In this document: positions 1 to 12,449 of the stretch, one piece after another
Position numbering within the stretch: position 1 is the stretch's first letter
How the letters are laid out: the number at the start of each line of letters is the position of its first letter
DNA from: Symbiodinium natans
Taxonomy: Eukaryota > Sar > Dinophyceae > Suessiales > Symbiodiniaceae
Assembly (NCBI GenBank): GCA_905221605.1
Contig: CAJNDS010002248.1
Coordinates: forward strand, 442,416-489,915
Direction: 5' to 3'
DNA length: 47,500 nt
The notes under the pieces: generated by a model
What the model was told of the DNA's origin: nothing
The model's database searches: none
Seen by the model: only the letters and a program-made list of their open reading frames with translations
Program-made: the position numbers and the translations under genes

Positions 1-299
1 AGGGACCCCAATTTTAGAGAACCCCCCCCCCCCCTTGTTTCCCACCTTGAGCAGGGACTTCTTGGGCGCCCCGGTGCGCGTAGAGGGGCCCGCAGCACTC
101 CATGAAAGGGATCAAGCAAATAGCGGGTACCTGCTGTTCTAAACCCCAAACTGCAAACCCTAAATCTAATTTTTTTACTTTCAAGCCCAAATTCTAAACC
201 GACCATAATAAGCCAATCGTGTGCAATTCCAGCCCCCCAGAAAAGGACAGACTTGACGAAACGACCGGGGAAGTCCTAAACCCTAAACCCTAAACCGTG
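1..299. repeat. Intronic repeats before the first visible exon
   Basis: A 12-base C tract at 23-34, unique sequence, and CCCTAAA units at 275-296 just before the S3 exon. No coding signal recognised. Confidence 0.6.
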
Positions 300-410
300 A
301 AGCACGTCCTTTGTGATTTCGTGCGGGGCGCGTCTGCGAAGGTGATGGTCCACTACTTGCGCACGTGGTTCTTTGTGGATTTCATAACAGCCATCCCGCC
401 TCTCCGCGGA
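300..410 (+). CDS. Channel exon: S2-S3 linker and S3 segment
   Basis: The open frame reads into YLRTWFFVDFITAIPPL (codon frame of CAC at 351). This is the classic end of the S2-S3 linker followed by S3 of KCNH/HCN-type channels, with the usual acidic Asp inside S3. CCCTAAA repeats precede it and TTTAGGG repeats follow. The ends are estimates. Confidence 0.8.
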
Positions 411-3400
411 ACTTCGCAGACTTTAGGGTTTAGAGTTTAGGGTTTAGGGTTTAGGGTCAAAAGGGTTTAGGGTTTAGGGTTTAGGGTTTATATAGGGCCC
501 AGGGCTTTCGGGGTGGGCCTGCGGATGCCTGTGAACAGCATGGTTTACAGGGCTTATCGGGTTTATAGTTTATAGTTTGGGATGTTCCCCCGTATACTAA
601 TAGTCCGTAATGGAGATTATAGTACCCCCTATTGTAATCCCTATTAAGGACTGTTAGTATAAGGAGGAACATCCCGATTTATCGGGTTTATAGGGTTTAC
701 AGGGCTTAGGGGGCTGGACGTTCGCCTCTGTAAAGATGGTTTTAGTACCCTAACCAAGCGGAAGGACTCAGAACGTAGGAGGTAGGCCTACCTGGATCCC
801 GAAAGATCCCCAAGTATGTTTTCAGAAATAGCCCAAAACCCCTACAAAAGCACCGTGATTTCAAATAGTTTAGGGCATCGAGGCAGACCCTAAACCCTCT
901 GAGGGCTGTCTATGGCAAGAGGCAGAGTGATTCGTTTTGAGACTTTGGGGGAGCTGGCTGCAGGTTCGTTCACATAGCTGACAAGGCGAGCTCAAGGGCT
1001 GGGTTTAGGGTCCCAAAAACCTAGACCCTAAACCCTAAACCCGAAAACCCTAGAACCCAAAACCCTAGAACCCGAAGACCCTAAACCCCTAAAATCCTTA
1101 AAGCCCCTAAACTCCAAAACCCCTTAAACCCCTAAAAACCCTGTACCCTAAAACCCTTAATTAGACCCCCCCAAAGCCCCCAAAAAAGTCCCCCTAACAC
1201 CCTATACCCCTACAACCCTAAAACCCCAAACCCTAAAACCCCAAAACCCGAAAACCCTAAACCCCTACAACCCTAAAACCCTAAAACCCTATACCCCCAA
1301 AACCCTAAACCCTAAAACCCTAAAACCCCAAGACCCTAAACCCCCAAAATCCTAAAAGCCCCCAAACTCCAAAACCCCTTAAACCCCTAACACCCCTAAA
1401 ACCCTATACCCTAACACCCTGAATCAGACCCCCCCCCCCCCCCCCCAAAGCCCCCAAAAAAGCCCCCCTAACACCCTCTACCCCTATTCCCCTAAAACCC
1501 TAAAACCCCTAAGACCCCTATACCCTAAACCCGAGCAGCTCGGCATCTGCAAGGCTGGAGTACATTGTCCAGCGGGGGCCGTCCACGGACGGCATCAAGC
1601 TACTGAAAGGGAGCAAGGCGCTGGAGGGGCCGAAACTGCCCTAAGCCCTAAACCCTGAAACCTGAAACCCTAAACTCTGAAACCTTGAAACCCTAAACCC
1701 TAAACCCTAAACCTGAACCCTGAACCCTAAACCCTAAACTTCTGACCGAAGAGGTCTTAAAAGTGCTGAAGCTCCTCCGGGCCCTGAAATTTCTGAAGCC
1801 TCGACGCACTCAGACACAGGGCCAGGTGCCCCTTGAAGCTCCTTTAGGGTTTAGGGTTTCGGGTTTCGGGTGTCGGGTTTCGCCAAAAAGGGCCTCGGGT
1901 TTAGGGCTATTCCTGTCAGGTTTCGGGTGGAGCTTTAGAGGCTGGTTTGAGGTTTGGGGCTTTGCTCGTGGCTCAGGCTTGTTTAGCAACCCTTTGAAAA
2001 GCAGCCCCCTCAACCCTCCAGATTTGGCCACTCGGCCCCACGAGGCGATTGTTGAGCAGAGCACGCTCACATCTCGGCCTGATGCCCAACATGCACCCTG
2101 AGCCCTTTAACCCCTAACCCTAAACCCTAAACCCTAAACCCTAAACCCTAAACCCTAAACCCGTGCAAGACCCCAAGCAAGCTCACGTCCGAGCTTCTCC
2201 TACAGTGCGGCAGATAGTCAGACAGGCCGGTTTAGGTTTTAGAGTTTATATGGGTTTATATGGGTTTACATGGGTTTATATGGGTTTATCTGGGCTTATA
2301 TATGGGTTTAAATGGGTTTATATGGGTTTATAAGGGTTTATCTGGGTTTATATGGGTTTAGGGCTTAGGGTTTAGGTTTTAGGGTTTACTGCTTTAGGGG
2401 TTATAGAGTGGCAAGCACCTGGACAAGCACCTCACCGTCTTACAACTCTGCATTACGGGAAAGATGCAATTCACGTAAAGCCTGAGCCTAAGCATTAAAC
2501 CCAATGACCTAAACCCTTCGTATTCCTTGATCAACGGCAGCTTCCCATAGAGACACAATTCAACCCAAAAAGGGTTTGGGGGCTGGGAACCTTCATCCCC
2601 CCCCCCCCTAACCCCTTCCCCCCAAAACAAACAAACCCTTCCACCAAACCCGGAACCCTAAACCCTAAAACCTAAACCCTAATCTCTTCCAGGCTAACGC
2701 CCTTCCGCAACTCAGGAAGATCTTCCAGGGCACCGAGTTGGGAAGTAGACTTGAAGATATCATCTTGCCTCTTGCCCTTTTGCAGGGTTTAGGGTTTGGG
2801 GTTTAGGGTTTAGGGTTTGGGGTTTAGGGTTTAGGGTTTAGGGCCCAAGCCCCAGAAGCCCTTAGGGCTTAATAGGGCTTGGAGCTCAAGAATGCAGGGC
2901 TTTCTCGGCGCCGCGCGGTTTCAGAGGCCTTTGAATCTAGAATTTTAAGTTTTAGGGTCTGCGGCTTGAGAACTCCAAGTACTACCTTTCTTTGGGGGGT
3001 TATTATCAATGTAGCGTTCTTCGGTGACCTACAACAGAAACTTTGGGCTATTCCTAGAGGGTTTAGGGTTTAGGGTTTAGGGTTTAGGGTTTAGGGTTTA
3101 GGGTTTAGGGCTGATGTCTCCGAACCTCTAGCATTGAAACGAGTTTGACTGAAGTGGCTCGCAGTTGTTTTGAAATGTGTCAGTCCAATATCGATGGTTG
3201 CCGGGTTTTTCGGGGTTGTTTGGCGGGTTTGTCAATGGGGTTTTGGGGCTCTCGGACTTTTTTTGTGTTTTCGAGATGTTGTTTGGCTTTGGGGGTTCCG
3301 CGTTGGGGCTCGCGGTTTAGGGTTTAGGGTCTGAGGGCCTGTTGAGTTGAGTGTGATGTGCAAGACGGATATCTGACCAAGCTTTCCTGAATCCTCAGTA

Positions 3401-6400
3401 AGAAGCCCGACACCCAAACCCCAAACCCCAAACCCTAAACCCTAAACCCTAAACCCTAAACCCTAAAACCCCAAACCCTGAATCCGAGTTTCTGCACCCG
3501 CAAGACCCAGATTCTCGCGGAAGGATTCAGGCCTAAGAATGTTAGAGAATGTTGGAGAGCCTCAGGTTGCGAAGGATTCGTATTTGGGGGTGCGGAGGGG
3601 GGGGGGGGGGGGGGGGGTGTCTTTGTTGAGGGTTTGCGGCGAGAAGGTTTAGGAGCTTGCGGGTTCACAGTTTGGGGTCTGAGGCTCTTTGACATGCTAG
3701 AAGTTTTGGGGTTTCGGGTTTAGGTTTTTAGGGTTGTTAACAGCAGGCCAGATGCAAAAAGGGTTAGGGTTTAAGGTTTTGGCCCGAAGTTGTTAGCAGC
3801 TTAGGGGCACTAGCCTTGCGATGGGAGTAGGATTGTTCAAGTCTGGTAGCTACACAGGTTCAAGTCTGGTGGCTACACAGGTGCGCAGGACGTAGTGTAG
3901 CTCGGCAGTTCCGAGGGAATGGAGTTTTTGAGGATTTGGCTCAGGGTTTTCGAGGGCTTGACAAGGGCGACCAGAACGGCGAGCGGGATGAGAGCCGCAA
4001 GCACCCAAAAAATTCGGCGGGAGCGCAGATTCATGCGCGAAATACAGGCACGATCTCAAATCACAACTTGCATGGTCCGCTTCGTCGCACAGAGAAGGAT
4101 GAGATGAGGAAGCCATGCGCCGACCGACATCGATAGTAAGATCAATAAGTCCATTCATTGCTGACATGCCGTTGTGAGACAATGCAAGGTTTAGGGTTTA
4201 GGGTTTAGGGCTTAGGGTTTAGGGTTTAGGGTTGAGGAAGTTTCATTGAAGTATCTTCGGCGCAGGTCTCGCATAATCGGTAAGTGGGTAACTCCTGCTC
4301 GTAGCAGCATTCCAGGGCGAAGCGTGAGATGGCAGACACGTCAAGCCGCGCCATCACCCCTACACATCGCGGAAGTCGCAAACTCGGACTCCGAAGCGTC
4401 AGCCCTTCCCCGAAACCCTGCGTGCAGGGTTAGCACCCTCCGATTTCGAAGGATCCATCAACTGCAAGTTTGCGAGGATGGCCAATCCGAACGCTTAGGC
4501 ATCTACCGTGCTTTTGGCTTAGTGACGCTTAGTGGTTAGATTTTCGCCCCTGCACCCGAATCCCAGGCACTGTTTGTTGCTGAAGCCCGGTGTTGTGTTG
4601 CATGTGTTGTCCTTGCACAACGCCTTTTGAGAATGTGCGGCATGTTTTCCAATTTTTTCACACGTTTTCACTTGGGTTTTCAGGGTTTCGGTTAAGTTCA
4701 CAGTGTGCAGATGTTTGCAGCGGCTGCTCCTGCTCAAGCGCTATCAGCTGTCCAAGCTGAGGTTGTCGAACGTAACGCGAGCTCTGGAAGGATTCCGAAT
4801 ATTCATCAGCTGCTTCTCGGCCGCGACATAGGAAGGGGGGGGGGGGGCCCGAAACCCTCGACCCTAAACCCTAAACACTCAAGGCTGCAACCTCTGGGGC
4901 GCGGCATAGCAGTACTGTCCAAAGCTTTCGGTTCGGATGAACGAGTCCTGAGGACGCCACATTGGCGTTTAGGGGTTTACAGGGTGCTGTGACACCAAGC
5001 TTGCTACAAGAATCTACAGCAAGCTGCAACAACTAACGTTAAGTCCCACATCTGGGGGGCCAAGGGGGGCCAGCATAATACCCTGAACCCTAAACCCTAA
5101 ACCTCAAACCCTAAACCCTATACCCTATAAACCCTAAACCCTAAACCAATAAACCCTAACCCTATAAACCACCCTAAACTGCACCCGGAAGCACTGTTGG
5201 AATCCAAGGTTTGGAATGAGGGGCTATGTGTTCAGGGGCGTGGGGGGGTGGAGGGCTGTGGGCTGTGGAGAGGCAGCTCTAGCAAGCACCGGTTTTTGCG
5301 CCTCAAATCTCTGCTAAGCTTTGGGTTTAGGGTTTAAGGCGGAGGGCCCAGGGCCGCAAACACAGGCCGGCTTGAATGTTATCTCAAGCCCCGTGTCATT
5401 TCTTTAGGGCATAACAAGTGCCTCAGCAGTAAGGTCGTTGCTGTTGGGGAGGGAGGGGGGCGAGCAAAATGACACATGTCACAAGGAAACTAGGGACGGC
5501 AAGTCCTCAAGTAGCGCAAAGCCAACAACACCCACAAACAATGAATCTGAAGGCCAAAAACCCTAAACCCCATTAATTCCCAAAGCCCACGGCCGCCAAG
5601 AGCACCTTGTAAGCCCTAACTCTTAAACCCAAAAACCCTTGAACTCCTAAACCCTAAACCCTAAACCTCAAACCCAAAACCCTATAAACCCTAAAAACCC
5701 TAAACCCTAAACCCTAAACCCTCCTGTTCGTTTCTCCGCAGGCTGCGTGTTGGGGCACCTCCTCGCCTGTCTGCTGCCGATTTTGGCTGGCGGATTCCTG
5801 GAGCGCTACAGTTGCCGGCCGCAGTTTAGGGTTTAGGGTTTAGGGTTTAGGGTTTAGGGTTGAGGTTTCGATGAAGACTAAAGGAGATGCAGGTAGGTTG
5901 CTTGTTGCTGTTTCCGCTCATGATGCATGATTTGCTCAAGGCATGGTTCCGCGTCCGCTGCGCTGTCTTGGCTTGCGCGCGGGGTTTTGCGCAATCGAGT
6001 TTCTACGACCATGCTGCTGGCATTCATCTGTAAGCCGGCTCTGAAGCATCCGCCAACCACCTCACAAGAGCCAAACCCAGAAGTTTGTAGATCAAGGACC
6101 CAAAGCACTAAGCCCGGAAGCCCCTCAAATCCTACCCTTTCAATCCTACCTTAGGAACCTAAAACCTACAAAAAAATAGGTTCCCCAAAAATCCACAAAA
6201 GTTTTATAGTAATAGCCTACAAAAAAGTAGGTTTTGGGTTCTTAATGTAAACCCCAAACCCCCACAGCGTTCGAAGGACCCCAAAGGAAACCGCCCAACT
6301 ACCAGGTCTAGGGCAGCATGCTTCCGGCAGCCTAAGCCCTGAACCACCCCAAACCCTAAACCCCCCAACCCTAAACCCTAAACCAATACCCGAAGCTCCT

Positions 6401-7644
6401 CTTGTCCTGGGCCAAGGCTACGAAGGGGAGCCGGTCTCGTGGGGCCCTCAGCATCCGAAGGTTTAAGTTTCGGGTGGAAGGCTCTAGATCCGTGCGTCAC
6501 TTGCATGCACTCGATGGGATGTAGGATTGGTAAATTGGTTCAGGGCTTTACTTACACACATACAATGCACCCATACACATACGCATGCGCAAACAAGTGT
6601 ATGCATACTCAAAATTACGTCATCATCACCATCATATAAGAGGTTGAGGGATCCCTGAACCCCCCAAAAAAGCGCCGTCCTAAAACCCGCCGTTAACCCG
6701 CGTAGGGTTTTAGGGTTTAGCGTTTAGGCTTATTGTTCAAGGGCTTTGGGTTTAGGGTTTCGGGAGAAGGTCGCGCTACATCACGACGCTCTACTGGGCC
6801 ATGACGACGGTCACCACCGTCGGCTACGGCGACATCACGCCGCAGGTGCGGGCTGCAATCAGACGGGAGCTTTCGTCGTTATGGGGTTTAGGGATAGATA
6901 TCGGGGTTTCTGACCCCAATGTAGATCCCCCAAATAGCAGGGTTCCCTGATAATAAGGACCCCAATAAGGTATCCCTAATTTCGGAAAACCCCATAGAAA
7001 GTACAGAGTTCAGAGTTGACGCATTGGGTTTCGTGGCCCTCGGGGCTTTTCAGCTCCTTGCAAGCAGCTTTTGACGAACTCGGGAATCGAGATCCCACTT
7101 TCAACTAGGTAGACCCTTGGGATATTTTTGTTTCCCTTCTTGGGCTGCTTTTGCTAAGCCCGAAACCCTAACCCTAAACCCTAAACCGTTAGGAGTTTTT
7201 TCAGAGGGTTCTCAAGAGGCCACCATCACACCCCCCTCTAGGAAGTCCCTGCCCCGACTTTCCGAACCCCATCCTGGTATCAAGGATTCTCCAGAAAAGG
7301 AGGGGCTTAGGGTTTAGGGTTTGGGGTATAGGGTTTGGGGTATAGGGTTTGGGGTTTAGGGTTTGGGGTTTGGAATTTGGAGTTTGGGGTTTAGGCCTGA
7401 AGACTTGTGGGTAGGTTTAACGGTACTTTGCAAGTTTCAGGCAAGGCTCAACTTTGCAGGGTTGTTTCTTTAAGGTTTAGTGTTTAGGGCCTAGGGACCT
7501 GCAGGCAGGTGATTATGCGGTCTATTCGGGCGGGCTTCCCCTGATGTAGCCCCTCCCTCGTGGACGACGGGAAGAGGCTTTTTTTAACGGTTACATCTAA
7601 GACATACTGGGCCACTTGAGTTCTCATTAAAAGGTGAAAAGTCA

Positions 7645-7675
<31 letters not shown>

Positions 7676-10600
7676 CAGAGAGACAGAGAGAGAGAGAGAG
7701 ACAGAGAGACAGAGAGACAGAGAGACAGAGAGACAGAGAGGCAGAGAGGCAGAGAGGCAGAGAGGCAGAGAGGCAGAGAGGCAGAGAGAGCCGATTATGG
7801 CGTGGGCGGCGTGGGCCGGGGAGGCGAGGCAGGGGTGGGGGTACTGCAAGAATCGTACCGGCGCAATTCCTTTGAAAAGTCCCAACCCTGAGCCGCAGGA
7901 CGACGAGGAGAGGGTCTTCACCATGTTCTCAATGATCGTGGGTGGAGCTTTCTATGGCTGCCTCCACCGCACTGGCTCAGGGTTTCCGGCTTAGGGTTTA
8001 GGGTTGAGGGTTTAGCGAGGAAGCTCTCAGGCCGGTGCACGCTTATCCTAGTGCTACGGTGTGGGAAGCAAAGCTCCAAAGCCCTACATCCCACAGAGGA
8101 CAGAATCGTGCAAGACTGACGTACGAAATGTCGTATAGCAGAGTAGAGTAGAGTATGGTATGGTATAGTATGGTATAGTATGGTATAGTATGGTATAGTA
8201 TGGTATAGTATGGTATAGTATGGTATAGTATGGTATAGTATGGTACATTATGGTATAGTATAGTACAGTATAGTATAGTATAGCAGAGTATAGTCGTAGT
8301 ACAGAGGACGATCCTCAACTCCTTGATCCCCAAGCTATGCCATGTCTCAGGCTACGTCATCGGAAACATTTCGGTGATCTTGGCAAGTCGCGATGCTGGG
8401 GGCCCTAGATATTGCTTCGGCTTGGGCACATAAAATTCTGGGTTTGGGGTTAGGGTTTAGGATTTAGAGTTTAGAAGTTCAGGCTTCATTGCTCGGCTCA
8501 AAAACGATCCCCCCCCCTAAAACCTACACCCTATTTCTTTGCGCAAGTGGCCTGACATGTGCGAGCCTGTGAAGCCCTAAATCCTTGCACTTGCTAACCC
8601 AAAACCCTACTCCCTAAACCCTAAACCCCAAACCCTAAACCCCGCTTCTGCCGGCTGAAGATTGAAACCGGCAGGGATGGCACTGGGTCCTGCAGAGCCA
8701 TCAGCTTTTAGGGCTCCGGTTATAATTTATATAGTACCTTAACTCACCCTAATCCGTCGTTCTGAAACGAACGGATTTATAGGTACACAGAAGTACACTA
8801 CTTAGGGTTTAGGTTTCAGGCTTGGCGAAGCATGTAGGCACACTTGGCACGGTCATTCAAGGTTATGCTGTCTTTTTATTGAAGTTGGCAAAATGTTGTT
8901 CTGGCTTCACTCAGAACCCGTCTCTGGCACCAAGACACTCCGAGTTACCTGCAGCGCAATCCGCGACTTGCCACCCTAAAATGATTTCGAAATCGCATTC
9001 TACTATAGTCCCTACATGTTTATTATATAGTGACCTCCAAAACCTTATTCCAATTCTTTTTCAGGCCCCTATATTGGGGCTCATAGGGTGTCGTCTTCTT
9101 TCGTTGGGAAGGGTACTGCATCGCGCGCCCGCAAATCGGCCGGGAGCCTTGTGTCCCAGACCTCTGGTAGCTCGGTGCGTATTAGGGTTTAGGGTTTATA
9201 GGTTTTACAGGGTTTAGGGTTTAGGGTTTGGGGTTTAGGGTGTAATTAGGGTGTAGGGTTTAGGGTTTAGGGTTTAGGGTTTAGGTAGAGTTTAGGGTTT
9301 AGGGTTTAGGGTAGAAGTTTCACTTTTGCTGCAGGTCAACAGGCAAGCCCACAAAGAGCGTTTGCGCCTGATCCATGCCTGGCTAGTTCATCATCGATGC
9401 TTGGACGAAAGCTACTTGCAAAACCTCTGGCGTGGTAGCCTGAACACCCAGAACCCATTGCCATTCATGCAGCACCAGGGGCAACTGTAAACCCTAACCC
9501 TAAACCCTAAACCCTAAACCCAGGGGCCACCCCAAAAAGTGGAGAGGAACAGACCTTGACCTAGGCCCATACTGGCTGGTAAGGTTGGGACCTCATCTCT
9601 CATATGGGAGCAGAAGGGCCTGTAGAGCCCTAAGCCCCTCAAGCCAAGAGGTACCACCCCGAAGACGCCAGACCTCCGGGTTCAGGTTCAGGGTCTAGGG
9701 TTTAGGGTTTAGGGTTTAGGGTTTAGGGTTTAGGGTTTAGGGCTTCCGGTTCAGGTTCAGGGTTTAGGGCTTGGGATAGACTCAGGTTAGGGTTTATAGG
9801 CTTTAACTTAGAGGAACCTTGAGAATGATTGCATCACCGTCTTTGTTTTGGCGTTGGAGGGCTTCAGTTTAGGGTTTAGGGTTTAGGGTTTAGGGTTTAG
9901 GCTTTAGGCTTTAGGGCTTCAGCTAACCCCTGAACCCCCCTGGAGAGCAGCCGCCTTGTGCACTGAAGGATTTCCCAACCCCTTGAAGCATCGCGTCTGG
10001 GCATACTACAAGACCCTGGTGACCAACAAGGCAACTCAGGGGAAGGGTTAGGGTTTAGGGCTTAGAGCTTAGGGTTCAGGGTTCAGGGCTCAGGGTTTAG
10101 CCAGGAGTTCAACAAGGGCTTCCGGCAGTTGGAAGTTGGGTGCTTGCGCGCTTCCACCTCTCCGCGCTCCTCAGTCCTAATGCCTGGGGTAAGTTTCATC
10201 CTACACCCCTGGACCACCAAACCCTAAACCCTAAACCCTAAACCCTAAACCCTAAACCCTAAACCCTAAACCCTAAACCCTAAACCCTAAACCCTAAACT
10301 TGCCTGTTTGCGAGCGTGGAAACCCTAAACCCCTCCTTCCAGCTGTACTGAGCGAAGCCGCTTCACCTCACCAGCATGACATCCTGCAGCTGGAAGTAGA
10401 GTAGCTGAAACAACAGGGTTTAGGGTTTAACCCTAAATCCTAAACCCTAAACCCTAAACCCTAAACCCTAAACCCTAAACTCTCAGAGGCGGCGTTGGAA
10501 GACTCTAAACCCTGAACCCTAAACTCTCAGAGGCGGCGTTGGAAGACTCCACGATCTTCAACGACCTCTCCCCCGAGCTCAGACAAGACGTGGTGCCGCA

Positions 10601-12417
10601 GCTGGCAAAGACCGAGACATTCCGAGGGGTTTAGGGTTTAGGGTTTAGGGTTTGGGGTTTAGGGCTTAGGGCTTAGGGCTTAGGGCTTAGGGCTTAGGGT
10701 TTAGGGTTTAGGGTTTTGGGGTTCCAGGCTGTAGGGTTCAACAGGGTTTTAGGCTTCAAGAAAACTTAAAGACTGGGTAGGGAACCTTTAATCTTTTTGG
10801 GTTATCTACAATCCTAAACCCTAAACCTACTATGTATAACGGTGTTCGAGCTAGGGTATTCAGCCCCTAAGAGAAGGGTTGAGGGTCTAGGGTTTGGGGG
10901 TTCAAGGTTTAAAGGGCCTGCGCGGAAAACCCTCTCGTCGGAGGTTTAGGGCTTAGGGCTGCAGGATGTCGATATGACTTTCGGCAGTCGAATCCACACG
11001 CTTTTTGTTTGTAGCGAGGCGGGTTCAGGCCGTCTGGCGTGAGACCCAAGAACTAAGTTTTAGGGTTAGGGGTTTAGGGTCTAGGGTTGAAAAGAACCCG
11101 GGGTTTAGGGGACAAATACGGCTTTAGGGAAGGGAAACTGTTCCTGATGTGCCCAGAACAGCCGAGATGAGGATGTTAATGTTCACCAGCATGCCAAGTA
11201 CTGCGCGTCGGTTTCGCGGGGATGAGTTGTAGAGTTTTTTGTTCAGGCATCTAGGTCAACCCAGAAGCCTAAGAACCTACAGCCCTAAAGCCCCAAACCC
11301 TACAACCCAGAACAGCGCAACGCCTCAGACCGGAAAAGCCGCCCTGAACCCTAAACCCTAAACCCTAACCCCCAAACCCTAAACCCTAAATGCTGCCTCA
11401 GGCTCGCTACATGGTGCCTCCAGACCTTTTGAACCACCTGCTCTTCCAGAACATCCCCTCCTCAGTGATTGTGCGCTTAGTTCCAATCATCCAACAGAGT
11501 CTGGGCCTGGATTTCCGAGTTGAAACCCTGCGCCCTACATCCGAGAAAGCCCTAAATCCCCGAACCCTAAACCCTCAACCCCAAACCCAGAACCCTAAAG
11601 CCGAAATCCCAGACCTTAAACCCAAACTTTTTGATACCCCATGTTCCGTACTGCTTTGTCCGAAAACCTCTACCCCTAAATCCTTCTATATGTGTGTGTC
11701 TATATATATATATGCATATATTATATACAAACGTACATCCATACACATACATCTATATACATATATGTATATATCTATATATGGGTGGCTGTCAAAACTA
11801 TGACCCTTTTTGGGGTACCCGAAATATTAGGTGCCGTATTATAATGGGGATCCAAAAAGGGACCATAATTTTGACAACCACCCATATATAAAGAGAGAGA
11901 TATATGTATATATATATATATAATTTATTTGTTTTCATATACAAGAGTACAAGTGTTTTCTGGAGGCGTTGAAGATTCGGTGGAGGGGCTGAGGGATTCA
12001 TGCTTCCAACCCTGAACCCAAACCCCCCTTGTTACCCTGCAGTGTAGCTTGTCTGCTTGGTGGGTGGCGTTTAGGGTTTAGGGTTTAGGGTTTAGGGTTT
12101 AGGGTTTAGGGGTTAGGGGTTAGGGGTTAGGGGTTAGGGTTTAGGGTTTAGGGTTTAGGGTTTAGGGTTTAGGGTTTAGGGTTTAGGGCCCCAACAAAGA
12201 AGCTCCCGGAGCTGCGACGCATCTCAGCGTTAGTCTGCACTTTGCAGGTTGCAAACTGGACCCCCCGCAGCTAACATCATTACCTAAGCATGCCGTACTT
12301 TGGGCCACTTCGAGGAACGCATGCATATTTCTATATGTTAGTATGTAAATATTCATAGCTATTAGAATGCCAAACGAATTGTTGCCATGTTTTCTGATTA
12401 TTGCTATTTTGTCAATA

Positions 12418-12449
<32 letters not shown>

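Noticed and set aside
2106-2160. CRISPR-like array
   Set aside because: Contiguous 7-bp telomere-type units without spacers.
7484-7924. Minus-strand 146-aa and plus-strand 85-aa frames over the AGAGAC microsatellite
   Set aside because: Low-complexity translation of a microsatellite; only the part from 7,899 on the plus strand is coding (S6 exon).
8043-8333. Minus-strand 96-aa frame rich in Tyr, Thr and Ile
   Set aside because: Translation of the TATGGTATAG satellite.
10219-10300. Chromosome end (true telomere) from long CCCTAAA arrays
   Set aside because: Arrays occur in both orientations throughout the window with unique and coding sequence on both sides, so they are interstitial.
11131-11220. 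Minus-strand hydrophobic segment (LGMLVNINILISAVLGTS)
   Set aside because: Short, with no start codon or clear splice sites; may be chance. Left unassigned.
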